A stretch of DNA of 64,000 nucleotides from Pseudooceanicola aestuarii (GCF_010614805.1 NZ_JAAFZC010000001.1:2458001-2522000); one strand, 5' to 3'. Shown: positions 53,754 through 64,000, counted from the stretch's first letter. Notes: generated from the sequence alone by a model not told the origin. Translations and numbers: made by a program.

Positions 53754-55073
53754 ATGCGCGGCCTGCTGCTGGCGGGGGTGGCCGGCATGGTGCTGGCCGG
53801 CTGCGACACCCGCGAGGTGATCCTTCCCGGCGAACGCGAAGACCTGCGCGCCGTCATGTCCGACCAGCAGCCCGGCGACGTGACCGAGGCCCCGCAGGAC
53901 CGCAGCGCACCGATCGCGCTGCCCGCCGCCCAGGCCAATGCCGAATGGACCCAGCGGGCCGGTACCCCCGCCACCCGCGTGGCGCATCCCGCCCTGGGCG
54001 CACAGCCGCAGCGGATCTTCTCGACCGGGATCGGCCAGGGCGACCAGCGCAAGGCCCGCATCACCGCCGATCCGGTGGTGGGCGGTGGCCGGGTCTTCAC
54101 CCTCGACAGCGAAGCGACAGTCAGCGCGGTCTCGCCCTCCGGCGAATTGCTGTGGCAGACTTCGCTGGTACCGCCGCAGGACAATGGCGGCGATGCCTCG
54201 GGCGGCGGTCTGGCCTATGGCCGGGGCAAGCTTTACGTCGCCTCGGCCTTTGGCACCCTGACCGCGCTGGACCCCGCCACCGGGGGGCAGGTCTGGCAGC
54301 AGGATCTGGGCATGACCGGCAACGCCAGCCCCACGGTGCATGACGATCTGGTCTATCTGGTCGCGGGCGACCGGCTGGGCATGGCGTTGGACGCCGAAAC
54401 CGGGCGGATCCGCTGGCAGGTGAATGCCGCGCCCGACGTGAACAACATCAACGGCGGTCCAGCCCCTGCGGTCACCGATACCTACGCCGTATTCGGCTTC
54501 GGCTCGGGCGTGGTGCAGGGCACGTTCCGCCAGGGCGGGCTGGCGCGCTGGAACACGCCGGTGGTCGGGCGTCGTTTCGGTTTTGCCCGCGCGAACGTGG
54601 GCGACATCACCGGCGATCCGGTGGTTGTCGGCGACACGGTCTATGTCTCCAACAATTCCGGGCGTCTGGCCGCGCTGTCCATCGACGATGGCGATGCGCG
54701 CTGGACCGCAAAGGAAGGCGCCGCTTCGGCCGTCTGGCCGGCGGGCGGTTCGCTGTTCGTGATCTCCGACCGGAACGAGCTGCTGCGCCTGGACGCGGCA
54801 ACCGGCGAACGGATCTGGGGCACGGAGCTGCCGTTCTTCGTCAAGTCGCGCGCCCGCAAGCAAAAGGAAATCTTTGCCCATCATGGCCCGATCGTCGCGG
54901 GGGGACGGGTGATCGTCGCCTCCAACGACGGGCTGATCCGGTTCTACGATCCGGTTTCGGGCGCGGAAACCGGCGGGCTGGAGGTGCCGGGCGGCGCCAC
55001 GACCGCACCGGTGGTCGCCGGAGGCACACTTTATGTCGTGTCGGCCAAGGGCGTTCTGCACGCCTGGCGCTAA
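53754..55073 (+). CDS. bamB: Outer-membrane protein assembly factor BamB (PQQ-like beta-propeller lipoprotein)
   Basis: Lipoprotein of the BAM complex, 439 residues from the ATG at 53754, chosen because it gives a clean lipoprotein signal ([17 protein letters not shown], Cys17). An in-frame ATG at 53586 would bury it. The mature part is a chain of PQQ/BamB-type beta-propeller repeats ([63 protein letters not shown]). It is followed by der after 62 bp, as in many proteobacteria. Confidence 0.88.
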   Translation: MRGLLLAGVAGMVLAGCDTREVILPGEREDLRAVMSDQQPGDVTEAPQDRSAPIALPAAQANAEWTQRAGTPATRVAHPALGAQPQRIFSTGIGQGDQRKARITADPVVGGGRVFTLDSEATVSAVSPSGELLWQTSLVPPQDNGGDASGGGLAYGRGKLYVASAFGTLTALDPATGGQVWQQDLGMTGNASPTVHDDLVYLVAGDRLGMALDAETGRIRWQVNAAPDVNNINGGPAPAVTDTYAVFGFGSGVVQGTFRQGGLARWNTPVVGRRFGFARANVGDITGDPVVVGDTVYVSNNSGRLAALSIDDGDARWTAKEGAASAVWPAGGSLFVISDRNELLRLDAATGERIWGTELPFFVKSRARKQKEIFAHHGPIVAGGRVIVASNDGLIRFYDPVSGAETGGLEVPGGATTAPVVAGGTLYVVSAKGVLHAWR

Positions 55074-55135
55074 GGCGCTTTCCCGCGCGGCCGAATTGGT
55101 ATATCCGCCCGGTCTTACCCTGTGCGGAGAGGCTC

Positions 55136-56626
55136 ATGTCCTTTACACTCGCCATCGTGGGCCGGCCCAATGTCGGCAAGTCCACCCTGTTCAACCGGCT
55201 TGTCGGCAAGCGTCTGGCGCTGGTCGATGACCAGCCGGGTGTCACGCGCGATCTGCGCGAAGGCAATGCGCGGCTGGGCGATCTGAAATTCACCGTGATC
55301 GACACCGCCGGGCTGGAGGAAGTCACGGACGACAGTCTTCAGGGCCGGATGCGCAAACTGACGGAACGGGCGGTGGACATGGCCGATATCTGCCTGTTCA
55401 TGATCGACGCCCGCACCGGCGTGACCCCCACCGACGAGGTCTTTGCCGAGATCCTGCGCAAACGCGCCGCCCATGTGATCCTGGCGGCGAACAAGGGCGA
55501 AGGCGCGGCCGCGGATGCCGGTGTGATCGAGGCCTGGAGCCTGGGGCTGGGCGAACCGCTGCGCCTGTCCGCTGAACATGGCGAGGGGTTGAGCGAGCTG
55601 CATGCCATGCTGATGCCGCTGGCCGATGCCTTCGCGGAATCGGCCCGCATCGCGGAGGCCCAGGCCCCCCGCACCGGCGTCTCCGTCACCGAGGAGGTGA
55701 CCGAGGACGAGGCCGCCGCCGCGCAGGAGGAATGGAAACCCACCGCCGCGCGCCCGTTGCAGGTGGCCGTGGTGGGCCGGCCAAACGCGGGCAAGTCCAC
55801 CCTTATCAACAAGATTTTGGGCGATGACCGGCTGCTGACCGGGCCCGAGGCGGGGATCACGCGCGATTCGATTTCTCTTTCCATCGATTGGGACGGGTTG
55901 CCGGTGCGCATGTTCGACACCGCCGGGATGCGCAAGAAAGCCAAGGTTCAGGACAAGGTGGAAAAGCTGTCCGTCTCTGACGGATTGCGCGCCGTGAAAT
56001 TCGCCGAGGTCGTCGTGGTCCTTCTGGACGCGGCCATTCCGTTCGAACAGCAGGATCTGCGCATCGCCGATCTGGCCGAACGCGAAGGCCGGGCCGTGGT
56101 CGTCGCGGTGAACAAATGGGACATCGAGACGGAAAAGCAGGAGAAACTGCGCGATCTCAAGGAGAGCTTCGAGCGTCTTCTGCCCCAGCTGCGCGGCGCG
56201 CCGCTGATCACCGTGTCGGCCCGCACCGGGCGTGGTCTGGACCGGCTGCGCGATGCTGTAGTGCAGGCGCATGAGGTCTGGAACCGCCGCGTCTCCACCG
56301 GGCGGTTGAACCGCTGGCTGACCGGCATGCTGGAGGCGCATCCGCCTCCCGCACCGCAGGGCAAGCGGATCAAGCTGCGCTACATGACCCAGGCCAAGAC
56401 CCGGCCGCCGGGCTTTGTGGTGATGTGCTCGCATCCCGACAAGATGCCCGACAGCTATCGCCGCTATCTGGTGAACGGGCTGCGGGTTGATTTCGACATG
56501 CCCGGCACTCCGATCCGCCTGACCATGCGGTCGCAGAACGATCAGAACCCCTACAAGGCCAAAAAGCGGTCCACCCCGTCGCGGCTGCGCAAGCACCTGG
56601 GCAAGAAGGGTCCGGGAGACAAGTGA
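55136..56626 (+). CDS. der: Ribosome-associated GTPase Der (EngA)
   Basis: Tandem-GTPase protein of 496 residues involved in 50S ribosome assembly. The first G domain has GRPNVGKST at residues 9-17 and DTAGLEE near 58. The second has GRPNAGKST near 212, [10 protein letters not shown] near 260 and the NKWD motif ([10 protein letters not shown]). The C-terminal KH-like domain is present ([16 protein letters not shown] onwards). A roughly 30-residue acidic linker separates the G domains. A GGAGAGG site precedes the ATG. Confidence 0.97.
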   Translation: MSFTLAIVGRPNVGKSTLFNRLVGKRLALVDDQPGVTRDLREGNARLGDLKFTVIDTAGLEEVTDDSLQGRMRKLTERAVDMADICLFMIDARTGVTPTDEVFAEILRKRAAHVILAANKGEGAAADAGVIEAWSLGLGEPLRLSAEHGEGLSELHAMLMPLADAFAESARIAEAQAPRTGVSVTEEVTEDEAAAAQEEWKPTAARPLQVAVVGRPNAGKSTLINKILGDDRLLTGPEAGITRDSISLSIDWDGLPVRMFDTAGMRKKAKVQDKVEKLSVSDGLRAVKFAEVVVVLLDAAIPFEQQDLRIADLAEREGRAVVVAVNKWDIETEKQEKLRDLKESFERLLPQLRGAPLITVSARTGRGLDRLRDAVVQAHEVWNRRVSTGRLNRWLTGMLEAHPPPAPQGKRIKLRYMTQAKTRPPGFVVMCSHPDKMPDSYRRYLVNGLRVDFDMPGTPIRLTMRSQNDQNPYKAKKRSTPSRLRKHLGKKGPGDK

Positions 56627-56693
56627 CCAACCGGCGCCGGGCCGTCTGCGGGGCAGCCGCCGCGCCGGGGACGCTTGCCCCCCCCCGGTGCGA

Positions 56694-57443
56694 TCAGCCC
56701 TCGGCAGCGGTGGCCGTCAGGGCGCTTGCCTCGCGCCGCAATCCGGCGATCAGCGGCAGCAGCAGCAGACCCAGGGCGACGGCGATCAGGACCAGGAAGG
56801 CCCAGCCGCTGCCCGTTCCCCCGCCGGTCAGGTTGGCCACGAAGATCCCCACCAGCGCCCATATCAGCGCCAGCGCATAGGCCGGATCGGGCCGGCGGCG
56901 CAGCATGGTGATTGCGATCCCCAGGGCCAGCAGGACAAAGGCGCCGTGCACCGGCGTCACCGGCTGTGCACCGTAGCCCGTGGCCAGGATGCCCGTCGCC
57001 ACGCAGGAGGCCGCCGTCAGCCATCCCGCATAAAGCGCGATCGGTGCGCGCAGTTTCAGCCATTCTTCGTCTGGCGCCCGGTCCAGCGCGACCAGCGCGG
57101 CGGCCAGCATTACCCAGATCAGCACCGTGGAAAGGATCGGCGACATCATCGCCACCGGCAACCAGGCCGTGCCCAGCCCCAGGGAGACGATCAGCGGCCA
57201 GCGCACCCGGTCCCAGGCCGGGGTCTGCGCCCGCCGCAGCACCCCGAACAGGGCTGAGCCCAGCAGCCACAGATAGATCACCCCCCAGATGGAAAACGCC
57301 CATCCGGCGGGCTGGATCGGCGGATCGACCTGCGGGATCGGGAACCTGTCGGGGTCGAACCCGCCGAAACCGGGTACGAACAGCGGCGACAGGGCAAAGC
57401 CCAGGGCGGCGGCGAGGGTCAGGATGGCCTTGGTCTTCATCAT
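56694..57443 (-). CDS. TspO/MBR-like (tryptophan-rich sensory protein-like) membrane protein
   Basis: A 249-residue membrane protein with about 7-8 hydrophobic segments. Residues near 45-65 (PPIQPAGWAFSIWGVIYLWL) match the first helices of TspO-like proteins, but the protein is much longer than the usual 150-160, like the extended subfamily. The start is one of two adjacent ATG codons (57443 or 57440); the long frame to 57542 is not supported. Ligand and role are unknown; relatives bind porphyrins. It converges on der. Confidence 0.75.
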   Translation of the reverse strand: MMKTKAILTLAAALGFALSPLFVPGFGGFDPDRFPIPQVDPPIQPAGWAFSIWGVIYLWLLGSALFGVLRRAQTPAWDRVRWPLIVSLGLGTAWLPVAMMSPILSTVLIWVMLAAALVALDRAPDEEWLKLRAPIALYAGWLTAASCVATGILATGYGAQPVTPVHGAFVLLALGIAITMLRRRPDPAYALALIWALVGIFVANLTGGGTGSGWAFLVLIAVALGLLLLPLIAGLRREASALTATAAEG

Positions 57444-57499
57444 GCGAACTATACGCACGAGCCGGCCCGCCGGTTTCGTGGGGGTGGCGAAAATTGAAA

Positions 57500-57531
57500 G
57501 GGCGCCGCCATCGCGGGGGATGGCGGCGCCC
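57500..57531 (-). terminator. Rho-independent terminator of serS
   Basis: A perfect 13-bp stem, GGGCGCCGCCATC (57500-57512) with GATGGCGGCGCCC (57519-57531), has a 6-base loop. Read on the minus strand it is followed by TTTCAATTTT. It lies 27 bp after the serS stop, in its direction. Confidence 0.92.
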
Positions 57532-57557
57532 GGTTGGCGCAACGGGATGGCGGGGCG

Positions 57558-58850
57558 TCAGGCCAGCTCGCCCGCCGCTGTCAGCCGGGACTTGCCGCCC
57601 AGATAAGGATGCAGAACCTCCGGCAGAATGACCGATCCGTCCTCCTGCTGGCCATTTTCCAGCACCGCGATCAGGCAGCGCCCCACGGCCAGCCCGGACC
57701 CGTTCAGCGTGTGCACGAATTCCGGCTTGCCACCGCCCTCGGGCCGGAAGCGCGCGTTCATGCGCCGGGCCTGGAAATCGCCGCAGACGGAGATCGACGA
57801 AATCTCCCGGTAGGTGTTCTGCCCCGGCAACCAGACCTCGACGTCATGGGTGCGCCGGGCGCCAAAGCCGGTATCGCCGGTACACAGGACCATTGTGCGA
57901 TAGGCCAGGCCGAGCGCCTCCAGGATGCCTTCGGCGCAGGCGGTCATCCGGTCCAGTTCTGCCCGGCTGTGATCGGGATGGGTGATGGAGACCATCTCCA
58001 CCTTCTCGAACTGGTGCTGGCGCAGCATGCCGGCGGTGTCGCGGCCGGCGCTGCCGGCTTCGGACCGGAAACACTGGGTATGGGCGACATGGCGGCGGGG
58101 CAGGGTGGACTGGTCCACGATCTCCCCGTTGACGAGGTTGGTCAGTGTCACCTCTGCCGTGGGCACCAGCCACCAGCCTTCGCGGGTCTGGTAGCTGTCT
58201 TCGCCGAACTTGGGCAGTTGGCCGGTGCCGCGCATCATCTCCTCCAGCACCAGGACCGGGGTCCAGGTCTCCAGCAGACCGTTCCGGTCGACATGGGTGT
58301 CCAGCATGAACTGCGCCAGCGCCCGGTGCAGCCGTGCCACCGCGCCCTTGAGTACAACAAATCGTGCGCCGGAGAGCTTTGCCGCGGCTTCGAAATCCAT
58401 GCCGGGTTTGACGCCGGGCAGGTCGTAATGCTCCAGCGGGGCAAAGGACAGCGCCGGCGGCGTGCCGTGGCGTTTGATCTCGACGTTGTCGGCCTCGTCG
58501 GCGCCATCGGGGATGTCGTCATGGGGCCGGTTGGGAATGCCCATCAGCAGGTCGTTCAGCTGTGCATCCAGCGCCTTGGCTTCGTCCTGAAGGACGGTGA
58601 TGGCGGCCTTTTTCTCCGTCACCAGGGCGCGCAGGCGTTCGAACTCCGCCTCGTCCCCCGAAGCCTTGGCCCGGCCGACCTCCTTGGAGGCCTTGTTTTG
58701 TTCGGCCTGCGCGGTTTCCGCCGCCAGAATGCGGGCGCGCCGCGCCTCGTCCAGCGACAGGATTTCGGAAGACATTGCAGATGCACCGCGCCGTGCCAGG
58801 GCGGCATCGAAACCTTCGGGGTTCTCGCGGATCAGGCGGATGTCATGCAT
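57558..58850 (-). CDS. serS: Seryl-tRNA synthetase
   Basis: Class II serine--tRNA ligase, 430 residues from the ATG at 58850 (GGAGGAAG site). The N-terminal arm is a long coiled coil (about residues 30-110) that grips the long variable arm of tRNA-Ser. Motif 2 is [14 protein letters not shown] with RQHQFEKVE, and motif 3 is [29 protein letters not shown] binds serine. It is divergent from yajC and is followed by a strong terminator. Confidence 0.97.
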   Translation of the reverse strand: MHDIRLIRENPEGFDAALARRGASAMSSEILSLDEARRARILAAETAQAEQNKASKEVGRAKASGDEAEFERLRALVTEKKAAITVLQDEAKALDAQLNDLLMGIPNRPHDDIPDGADEADNVEIKRHGTPPALSFAPLEHYDLPGVKPGMDFEAAAKLSGARFVVLKGAVARLHRALAQFMLDTHVDRNGLLETWTPVLVLEEMMRGTGQLPKFGEDSYQTREGWWLVPTAEVTLTNLVNGEIVDQSTLPRRHVAHTQCFRSEAGSAGRDTAGMLRQHQFEKVEMVSITHPDHSRAELDRMTACAEGILEALGLAYRTMVLCTGDTGFGARRTHDVEVWLPGQNTYREISSISVCGDFQARRMNARFRPEGGGKPEFVHTLNGSGLAVGRCLIAVLENGQQEDGSVILPEVLHPYLGGKSRLTAAGELA

Positions 58851-59154
58851 TGGTCTTCCTCCGTCGCATGTGGATTCGCGCGGGTTATGCCGGATTTCGC
58901 CGCTGTTGGTAACTGTGGTTTTCGCCGGCGCACCGGGACCGGCGCGGCCCGGCACCGGGGGTGGGGGCCTGTGCCGCCGTCCATGCGCGGGACGCGGGCG
59001 CGATTTCGCGCCGCCAGCGCCCGCCGGACCCGGCCGCCGCGACCCCACGCCACGCGGCCTTCCGCCTTGCAATCCCACCCTGCCGACCATAGGTTCCGGC
59101 CAATTCCGCCGGGCGTTTCGCGCCCCCGACACACAAGAAGAAGGACGCCCGCCC
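58851..59154. other. serS/yajC divergent region
   Basis: 304 bases with no gene; GC-rich, with GCGCCGGG-type repeats. It must hold the serS and yajC promoters, but neither is clear. Confidence 0.5.
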
Positions 59155-59445
59155 ATGGATGGGAACGCATTGGCGCAGTTTCTGCCGCTGATCCTGATTT
59201 TCGCGATCATGTATTTCCTGCTGATCCGGCCTCAGCAGAAGAAGGTCAAACAACATCAGGCCATGGTCGAGGCGGTGCGCCGCGGCGATCAGGTCATCAC
59301 CCAGGGTGGTATCGTCGGCAAGGTCGCCAAGGTGCGCGACGACGGTGAAGTCGAGGTCGAGATCGCCGAAGGCGTGAAGATCCGGGTCATCAAGTCCACG
59401 CTGGCCAACGTCGTGTCGAAAACGGAACCGGCCAAGGCCGAGTAA
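59155..59445 (+). CDS. yajC: Preprotein translocase subunit YajC
   Basis: Small Sec accessory subunit, 96 residues, one N-terminal helix ([21 protein letters not shown]) followed by a basic/beta-rich cytoplasmic part ([17 protein letters not shown]). It forms a complex with SecD and SecF at the inner membrane. The start at 59155 gives the standard length; an AAGAAGGA region lies upstream. secD follows after 22 bp, so the three genes are an operon. Confidence 0.95.
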   Translation: MDGNALAQFLPLILIFAIMYFLLIRPQQKKVKQHQAMVEAVRRGDQVITQGGIVGKVAKVRDDGEVEVEIAEGVKIRVIKSTLANVVSKTEPAKAE

Positions 59446-59467
59446 GTCCAAGCGAAAGGCGGCGCCC

Positions 59468-61111
59468 ATGCTGCAAATCGAGCTGTGGAAACGGGTCGTC
59501 ATCTGGGGGCTCGTCGTGATCGGGCTGCTGCTGGCGATGCCGAACGCCTTCTACTCGAAGGTCGAAAGCTACAATGATACCGTCGCCGCCCAGGGCGGCG
59601 ACGCCACCGGCGTCGCGGGCTGGTCCTCTTACCTGCCTTCCGGGCTGGTGAACCTGGGGCTGGACCTGCGCGGCGGGGCACATCTTCTGGCCGAAGTGAA
59701 GGTCGAGGACGTCTACGAGGCCCGGATGAAGAGCCTTTGGCCCGAAGTTCGCAACGCCCTGCGCGATGCGCGCGAAGAGGTCGGCGCCATTCGGCTGCAA
59801 CCCGGTGACGGGGCGCAATTGCGCATCCGTATCGGCGAGGCAGACGGCATGGCCCGTGCGATGGACATCGCGCGTGGACTGGCCCAGCCGGTCGCCAGTC
59901 TGACCGGGGCAGGGACCACCGATCTGGTCGTGTCCTCGCAGGGGGATATCCTGATCATCGGGTTGAGCGAGGCGGAAATGACCGCCACCGACGACCGGAC
60001 GGTGCGCCAGTCGCTGGAAATCATCCGCCGCCGTATCGACGAGGTCGGCACCCGCGAACCGACGATCCAGCGCCAGGGCGCGGACCGGATCCTGATCCAG
60101 GTGCCCGGCATCGGATCGGCGGCCGAACTGAAAGAGCTGATCGGCACCACCGCGCAGCTGACCTTCCAGCCCGTCACCTCCCGGACCGCCGATGGCGACA
60201 CCCGCGCCGGAGTGGGCGAGGAAGTCCTGCCCTCGCTTGACGAGACGGGCACCTTCTACGTGCTTGACGAAAGCCCCGTGGTCACCGGCGAAGAACTGGT
60301 CGACGCGCAGCCGGCCTTTGACCAGAACGGCCGCCCGGCGGTCAACTTCCGGTTCAACCCCTCGGGCGCGCGCAAGTTCGGCGATTATACCGCGCAGAAC
60401 ATCGGCAACCCCTTCGCCATCGTGCTGGACGAAGAGGTGATCTCCGCCCCCGTGATCCAGGCCCATATCGCGGGCGGGTCCGGCATTATCACCGGCAATT
60501 TCACGGTGGAGGAATCGACCAACCTGGCGGTGCTGTTGCGCGCGGGCGCGCTTCCGGCCGGGCTGGATTTTCTTGAGGAACGGACCATCGGCCCGGAACT
60601 CGGCGCCGATTCGATCGAGGCCGGGAAGATCGCCACCATCGTGGCCTTCGTCGCGGTGCTGGCCTTCATGGTCGCCTCCTACGGTTTGTTCGGGGTGTTC
60701 GCCAATATCGCGTTGATCATCAATGTCGGGCTTATCTTCGGCCTGCTGTCGATGATCGGGGCCACGCTGACCCTGCCGGGCATCGCCGGGATCGTCCTGA
60801 CGGTGGGCATGGCGGTGGATGCCAATGTGCTGGTTTTCGAACGTATCCGCGAAGAGCTGAAGACCGCAAAGGGCCCGGCCCGCGCGATCGAGCTGGGCTA
60901 CGAAAAGGCCCTGTCGGCCATCGTGGACGCCAACATCACCACCTTCATCACGGCGCTGATCCTCTATGTCATGGGTTCCGGCCCGGTCCGGGGCTTCGCC
61001 ATCACGCTGGGGCTGGGCATCCTGACCTCGGTCTTCACCGCGATCTGGGTGACACGGCTGCTGATCGCGACCTGGTTCGCCCGTCGCCGTCCCAAGACTT
61101 TGGAGGTGTGA
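59468..61111 (+). CDS. secD: Protein-export membrane protein SecD
   Basis: Sec accessory protein that uses the proton gradient to complete translocation. 547 residues, normal for the group. There is an N-terminal helix (VVIWGLVVIGLLLAMPNAF), a periplasmic part starting NLGLDLRGGAHLLAEVKVED, and five C-terminal helices (from IVAFVAVLAFMVASYGL), with the AVDANVLVFERIREEL motif in the membrane region. It ends one base before secF. Confidence 0.96.
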   Translation: MLQIELWKRVVIWGLVVIGLLLAMPNAFYSKVESYNDTVAAQGGDATGVAGWSSYLPSGLVNLGLDLRGGAHLLAEVKVEDVYEARMKSLWPEVRNALRDAREEVGAIRLQPGDGAQLRIRIGEADGMARAMDIARGLAQPVASLTGAGTTDLVVSSQGDILIIGLSEAEMTATDDRTVRQSLEIIRRRIDEVGTREPTIQRQGADRILIQVPGIGSAAELKELIGTTAQLTFQPVTSRTADGDTRAGVGEEVLPSLDETGTFYVLDESPVVTGEELVDAQPAFDQNGRPAVNFRFNPSGARKFGDYTAQNIGNPFAIVLDEEVISAPVIQAHIAGGSGIITGNFTVEESTNLAVLLRAGALPAGLDFLEERTIGPELGADSIEAGKIATIVAFVAVLAFMVASYGLFGVFANIALIINVGLIFGLLSMIGATLTLPGIAGIVLTVGMAVDANVLVFERIREELKTAKGPARAIELGYEKALSAIVDANITTFITALILYVMGSGPVRGFAITLGLGILTSVFTAIWVTRLLIATWFARRRPKTLEV

Positions 61112-61112
61112 C

Positions 61113-62081
61113 ATGCGCCTGAGACTCGTTCCCCAGAACACCAATTGGGATTTCTTCAGCCGCTCCAAGCTGTGGCTGGGAATCTCCGGGCTGCTGATCG
61201 TTGTGTCGCTGGTCAGCTTCTTCCTGCAAGGGTTGAACTTCGGCATCGACTTCCGCGGCGGCACGACGATCCGCACCGAAAGCACCCAATCGGTCGATAT
61301 CGGTGTCTACCGCGAGGCCATCCAGACGCTGGAGCTGGGCGATATCACCATCACCGAGGTCTTCGACCCCACTTTCGGCGATGACCGCAACGTGGCGATG
61401 ATCCGTATCCAGGCCCAGGACGGCCAGGAAAGTGTCGCCGCCGACACCATCCAGCAAGTCGAGGACGCGCTGAGCGCGGTGATCCCGGACATCAAGTTCG
61501 TCTCCGTCGAAAGCGTGGGGCCCAAGGTCTCGGGCGAGCTGATCCAGACGGCGGTGATCGCCGTGGTCCTCGCCATCGCGGCGGTGCTGATCTACATCTG
61601 GCTCCGCTTCGAATGGCAATTCGCCCTGGGGGCGGTCGTGGCGCTGGTGCATGATGTGGCCCTGACCATCGGGATCTTCTCGGAGCTCCAGATCCGGTTC
61701 GACCTGGCGATCATCGCGGCGCTGCTGACCATCGTCGGCTATTCGCTGAACGACACCGTGGTGGTCTTTGACCGGGTGCGGGAGAACCTGCGCAAGTACA
61801 AGCAAAAGCCCCTGCGCGAGGTGCTGAACCTGTCGATCAACGAGACGCTGTCGCGCACCATGATGACCTCCGTCACCACGCTGATCGCGCTGATCGCGCT
61901 GATGGTCCTGGGCGGCGACGTGATCCGGGGCTTTGTCTTCGCGATGACCTGGGGCGTGATCGTGGGCACCTATTCGTCGATTTTCGTGGCCTCTGCCATG
62001 CTGTTGCGGCTGGGGATCAAGCGTGACTGGAGCAAGTCCGACAAGAACAAGGGCAACCAGTTCGCCAATATCGATGCTTGA
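61113..62081 (+). CDS. secF: Protein-export membrane protein SecF
   Basis: Partner of SecD, 322 residues. The N-terminal helix is followed by GIDFRGGTTIRTES, the SecF signature. Membrane motifs include ALVHDVALTIGIF and SLNDTVVVFDRVREN, with TSVTTLIALIALMVLGGDVI later. It is translated directly after secD. Its stop codon is embedded in the start of the next gene (8-bp overlap), a tight coupling. Confidence 0.96.
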   Translation: MRLRLVPQNTNWDFFSRSKLWLGISGLLIVVSLVSFFLQGLNFGIDFRGGTTIRTESTQSVDIGVYREAIQTLELGDITITEVFDPTFGDDRNVAMIRIQAQDGQESVAADTIQQVEDALSAVIPDIKFVSVESVGPKVSGELIQTAVIAVVLAIAAVLIYIWLRFEWQFALGAVVALVHDVALTIGIFSELQIRFDLAIIAALLTIVGYSLNDTVVVFDRVRENLRKYKQKPLREVLNLSINETLSRTMMTSVTTLIALIALMVLGGDVIRGFVFAMTWGVIVGTYSSIFVASAMLLRLGIKRDWSKSDKNKGNQFANIDA

Positions 62082-62829
62082 AACCCTGATGCCTGCCGGG
62101 ACCGACCCGGCGGGCCTCTTGCTGCTGTTGGGAACGGTGCTGGTGGCGGGGGTGGTCTACGGCTTTGCCGGGTTCGGCGCCGCCTTGATCTTCATGCCCG
62201 TCGCGGTGCGCATCCTGCCACCCCAGGTCGCCGTGGCGGCCTTTGCCATTTCCGCCCTGTCATCGCTGGTCACGGTGGTTCCGCGCGCGGTGCCGCTGGT
62301 GGACCGGCGCGGTGTGACGATCCTGATCGCCACCGCGACACTGGCATCCTTTGCCGGGGTCTGGGTGCTGCGGGTGGCGGATGTCACCGGGCTTCGCTGG
62401 GCGGTGATCGGGGTGACGGCGGTGACGCTGCTGGCGCTGGTGTCGGGCTGGCGCTACCGGACGGCGCCGCGCGACTCCACCCGCGCGGCGGTCGGTCTGG
62501 CCACCGGCTTTGTTGGCGGCGCGACCGGATTGCTGGGACCGGTGATGGTGCTGTTCCAGCTCGCCGGCCGTGACAGCATCGCCCGCAGCCGCGCCACGGC
62601 GCTGGTGTTCCTGACGGTGACCAGCCTGGCGCTGGTGCCGGTGATGGCGTTGCAAGGGCTGCTGACCGCACAGGCGGTGGGGCTGGGGCTGGTGATGCTG
62701 CTGCCCTACGGGCTGGGAACCGTGATCGGTCACGCGCTGTTTCGCCCCGAGGGGGAGGCCGGCTACCGCCTCGCCGCCTACCTGCTGATCGGGGTCGCCG
62801 TGGTAATCGGTCTGCCCCTTTTCGACTGA
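62074..62829 (+). CDS. TSUP family permease (TauE/SafE)
   Basis: A 251-residue membrane protein starting inside secF (ATG at 62074). An upstream frame extension is embedded in secF. The two glycine-rich motifs of the family are visible: GVVYGFAGFGAALIFMPVAV near residue 25 and FVGGATGLLGPVMVLF near 150. The substrate is unknown. The coupling to secDF is unusual and may be regulatory or accidental. An Mth938-domain gene follows 34 bp later. Confidence 0.85.
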   Translation: MLETLMPAGTDPAGLLLLLGTVLVAGVVYGFAGFGAALIFMPVAVRILPPQVAVAAFAISALSSLVTVVPRAVPLVDRRGVTILIATATLASFAGVWVLRVADVTGLRWAVIGVTAVTLLALVSGWRYRTAPRDSTRAAVGLATGFVGGATGLLGPVMVLFQLAGRDSIARSRATALVFLTVTSLALVPVMALQGLLTAQAVGLGLVMLLPYGLGTVIGHALFRPEGEAGYRLAAYLLIGVAVVIGLPLFD

Positions 62830-62863
62830 CGCGCCACGCGAGACATACAGACAGGAGAGCGCC

Positions 62864-63217
62864 ATGCAGATGTATGAAATCGACTACGCAAATGCCCGTC
62901 CGATCGACGGTTACGGCCCCGGGTTCTTTCGCGTGGGGGGGAAGGTCATCCACGGTCCCGTGCTGGTCACCGCCGACCGCGCCACGTCCTGGGCCGGTCC
63001 GCAGGATCCCGCGCCGCTGCTGGCGCTTGCGGGTCAGGTGGATGTGCTGTTCTACGGCACCGGCGCTGAAATGACCCATGTTCCCAAGGCCCTGCAGGAC
63101 CAGCTGGAGGCCGCGGGCATCGCCTGCGACCCGATGGCCAGCGCCACCGCCTGCCGCACTTATAACGTCCTGCTGTCCGAAGGCCGGCGCGTCGCCGCCG
63201 CGCTGAACCCGGTGTGA
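62864..63217 (+). CDS. Mth938-domain protein
   Basis: A 117-residue protein of the Mth938/NDUFAF3-like fold. MQMYEIDYANARPIDGYGPG, then GPVLVTADRATSWAG and VLFYGTGAEMTHVPKALQ are the family stretches. Mitochondrial relatives assist respiratory complex I assembly. A bacterial role is not established. In Rhodobacterales this gene commonly lies near secDF, as here. A CAGGAG site precedes the ATG. Confidence 0.85.
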   Translation: MQMYEIDYANARPIDGYGPGFFRVGGKVIHGPVLVTADRATSWAGPQDPAPLLALAGQVDVLFYGTGAEMTHVPKALQDQLEAAGIACDPMASATACRTYNVLLSEGRRVAAALNPV

Positions 63218-64000
63218 CCTTGCCCACCGGGCAGGGACATCCCGGCCCGCGCGACCGCCTCCGGCGGCGGTATTTCTGCCCGAAGGATGTTAGGTCTTTC
63301 TTAAACTTCAGGCTGTAGCACTGATCTCGCGGTACAGGCTGCGGAGCCGATGACCGCGCCCGAAGTGGGCGCCTCGCCTGCGACAGGCGGGGCGTTCCTG
63401 CCAGCGACACAGGGCCGATGTGCAACGCTCCCTCCCTTCGGGCCCAAATACCGGCGCCGGAGGCGGACAGGGCCAGCCACCCCACACAGGCGCGGATGAC
63501 GGGGCGGCATAGGTGCGATGGGTGGTGAGAGGCCACATGGCGGCCAGTCGCGTGCCCAAAGCGTCCTGCCGAGGGCGCCAGCATGCCGTCTCGGCTGTGC
63601 GGGGGCGCGCGCCGGATGCCGTAGAAGATGGCGCCACCGGGCTGTTCCGGCTACGGTTGGTCGGATGCACCTGGACAAGACGGCGATCTGAACGGCAGCC
63701 TGTTTCCGCTGGGGGGCACCGTACCGCAGCCAACCCCGGTCCCGCAGGCGCTGGCCAACGGGCGCGGGCAACCTTCGGGCACAGGCAAACTGTCGGGCAC
63801 GGTTTCATGCCGCTGTACGGCCTCACGAGACCCCGGATGCGGACTTCGCGCCGGTCCCCAGGGTATAGCGCGCTGTGCCGGGACCAAGGCGCGGCCGTCA
63901 CGCCCCCGCTGGGGGGGCTGCGGCAAACCTCAGGCGGGAGCGTGGCCCTCCGGCCGCGGCGCGGGCGCTGCGGACTATGTCGGGGTCAGGTCGCGGCACG
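63218..64000. other. No gene supported up to the window end
   Basis: 783 bases after the Mth938 gene. It begins with a short GC hairpin and an AT-rich spot (CTTTCTTAAACTT near 63294-63306). Frames on the minus strand (63308-63901, 63651-63926) and plus strand are open but Arg/Pro/Cys-rich, with no recognisable protein or ribosome site. It may be noncoding, a decayed gene, or the start of an untranslated region. Confidence 0.5.

Noticed and set aside
63308..63901. Minus-strand frame of 197 residues near the window end
   Set aside because: It is rich in Arg, Pro, Cys and Ser, without motif, ribosome site or neighbours that support it.

Overview
The window is GC-rich, tightly packed bacterial DNA. 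It looks like an alphaproteobacterial chromosome of the order Rhodobacterales (Roseobacter/Paracoccaceae type). The markers are a heterotetrameric sarcosine oxidase locus (soxB, soxD, soxA, soxG), a ccmI-ruvX-DUF1289 operon, the yfgM-bamB-der block, serS next to yajC-secD-secF, and a protein with a C-terminal LysM domain typical of that group. Family calls come from reading the protein sequences; no database search was run.

Layout. 1-2857: end of a dipeptide/oligopeptide ABC transporter operon (permease plus two ATPases). 3400-5216: MATE exporter and a small glyoxalase-type-domain protein. 5361-12759: LysR regulator, FAD oxidoreductase, and a redox set of SDR and MDR dehydrogenases plus a luciferase-like monooxygenase. 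A TetR regulator here faces an SDR gene across two near-identical 20-bp palindromes. 13039-24390: accessory, decaying DNA. It holds an MDR gene cut by an IS, an IS3/IS5 chimera, a frameshifted second trpS, an SDR fragment, an AraC-led cluster that stops in a 15-codon stump, and an integrase fragment just before dusA. This fits a degenerate genomic island inserted at the 5' end of dusA.

24392-31178: core functions return with dusA, a Bcr/CflA-type exporter, a TSUP permease, an acidic membrane-anchored protein and ccmI-ruvX-DUF1289. 31414-38383: the sarcosine oxidase locus, which oxidatively demethylates sarcosine to glycine and passes the one-carbon unit to tetrahydrofolate. It is split by about 1.7 kb carrying an antisense gene and an Ala/Gly/Asp-rich membrane protein. 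38495-44661: iron-type superoxide dismutase, a two-gene unit with a host-attachment-family protein, a LOG-family protein facing the LysM protein, a polytopic membrane protein and a DUF1801 protein.

44748-47000: an ArsR repressor facing an Atm1-type heavy-metal ABC exporter. 47415-52444: an RND pump and its membrane-fusion partner. 52705-56626: yfgM-like, bamB and der (outer-membrane assembly and ribosome maturation). 56694-58850: TspO-like membrane protein and serS. 59155-63217: the protein-export accessory genes yajC, secD and secF, then a TSUP permease overlapping secF and an Mth938-domain protein. The last 780 bases hold no gene I can support.

I saw no tRNA, rRNA or CRISPR array. I found no proven new system. 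The observations most worth following up are the dusA island scar, the interrupted sox locus with its terminator-like leader, and the paired TetR-type palindromes.
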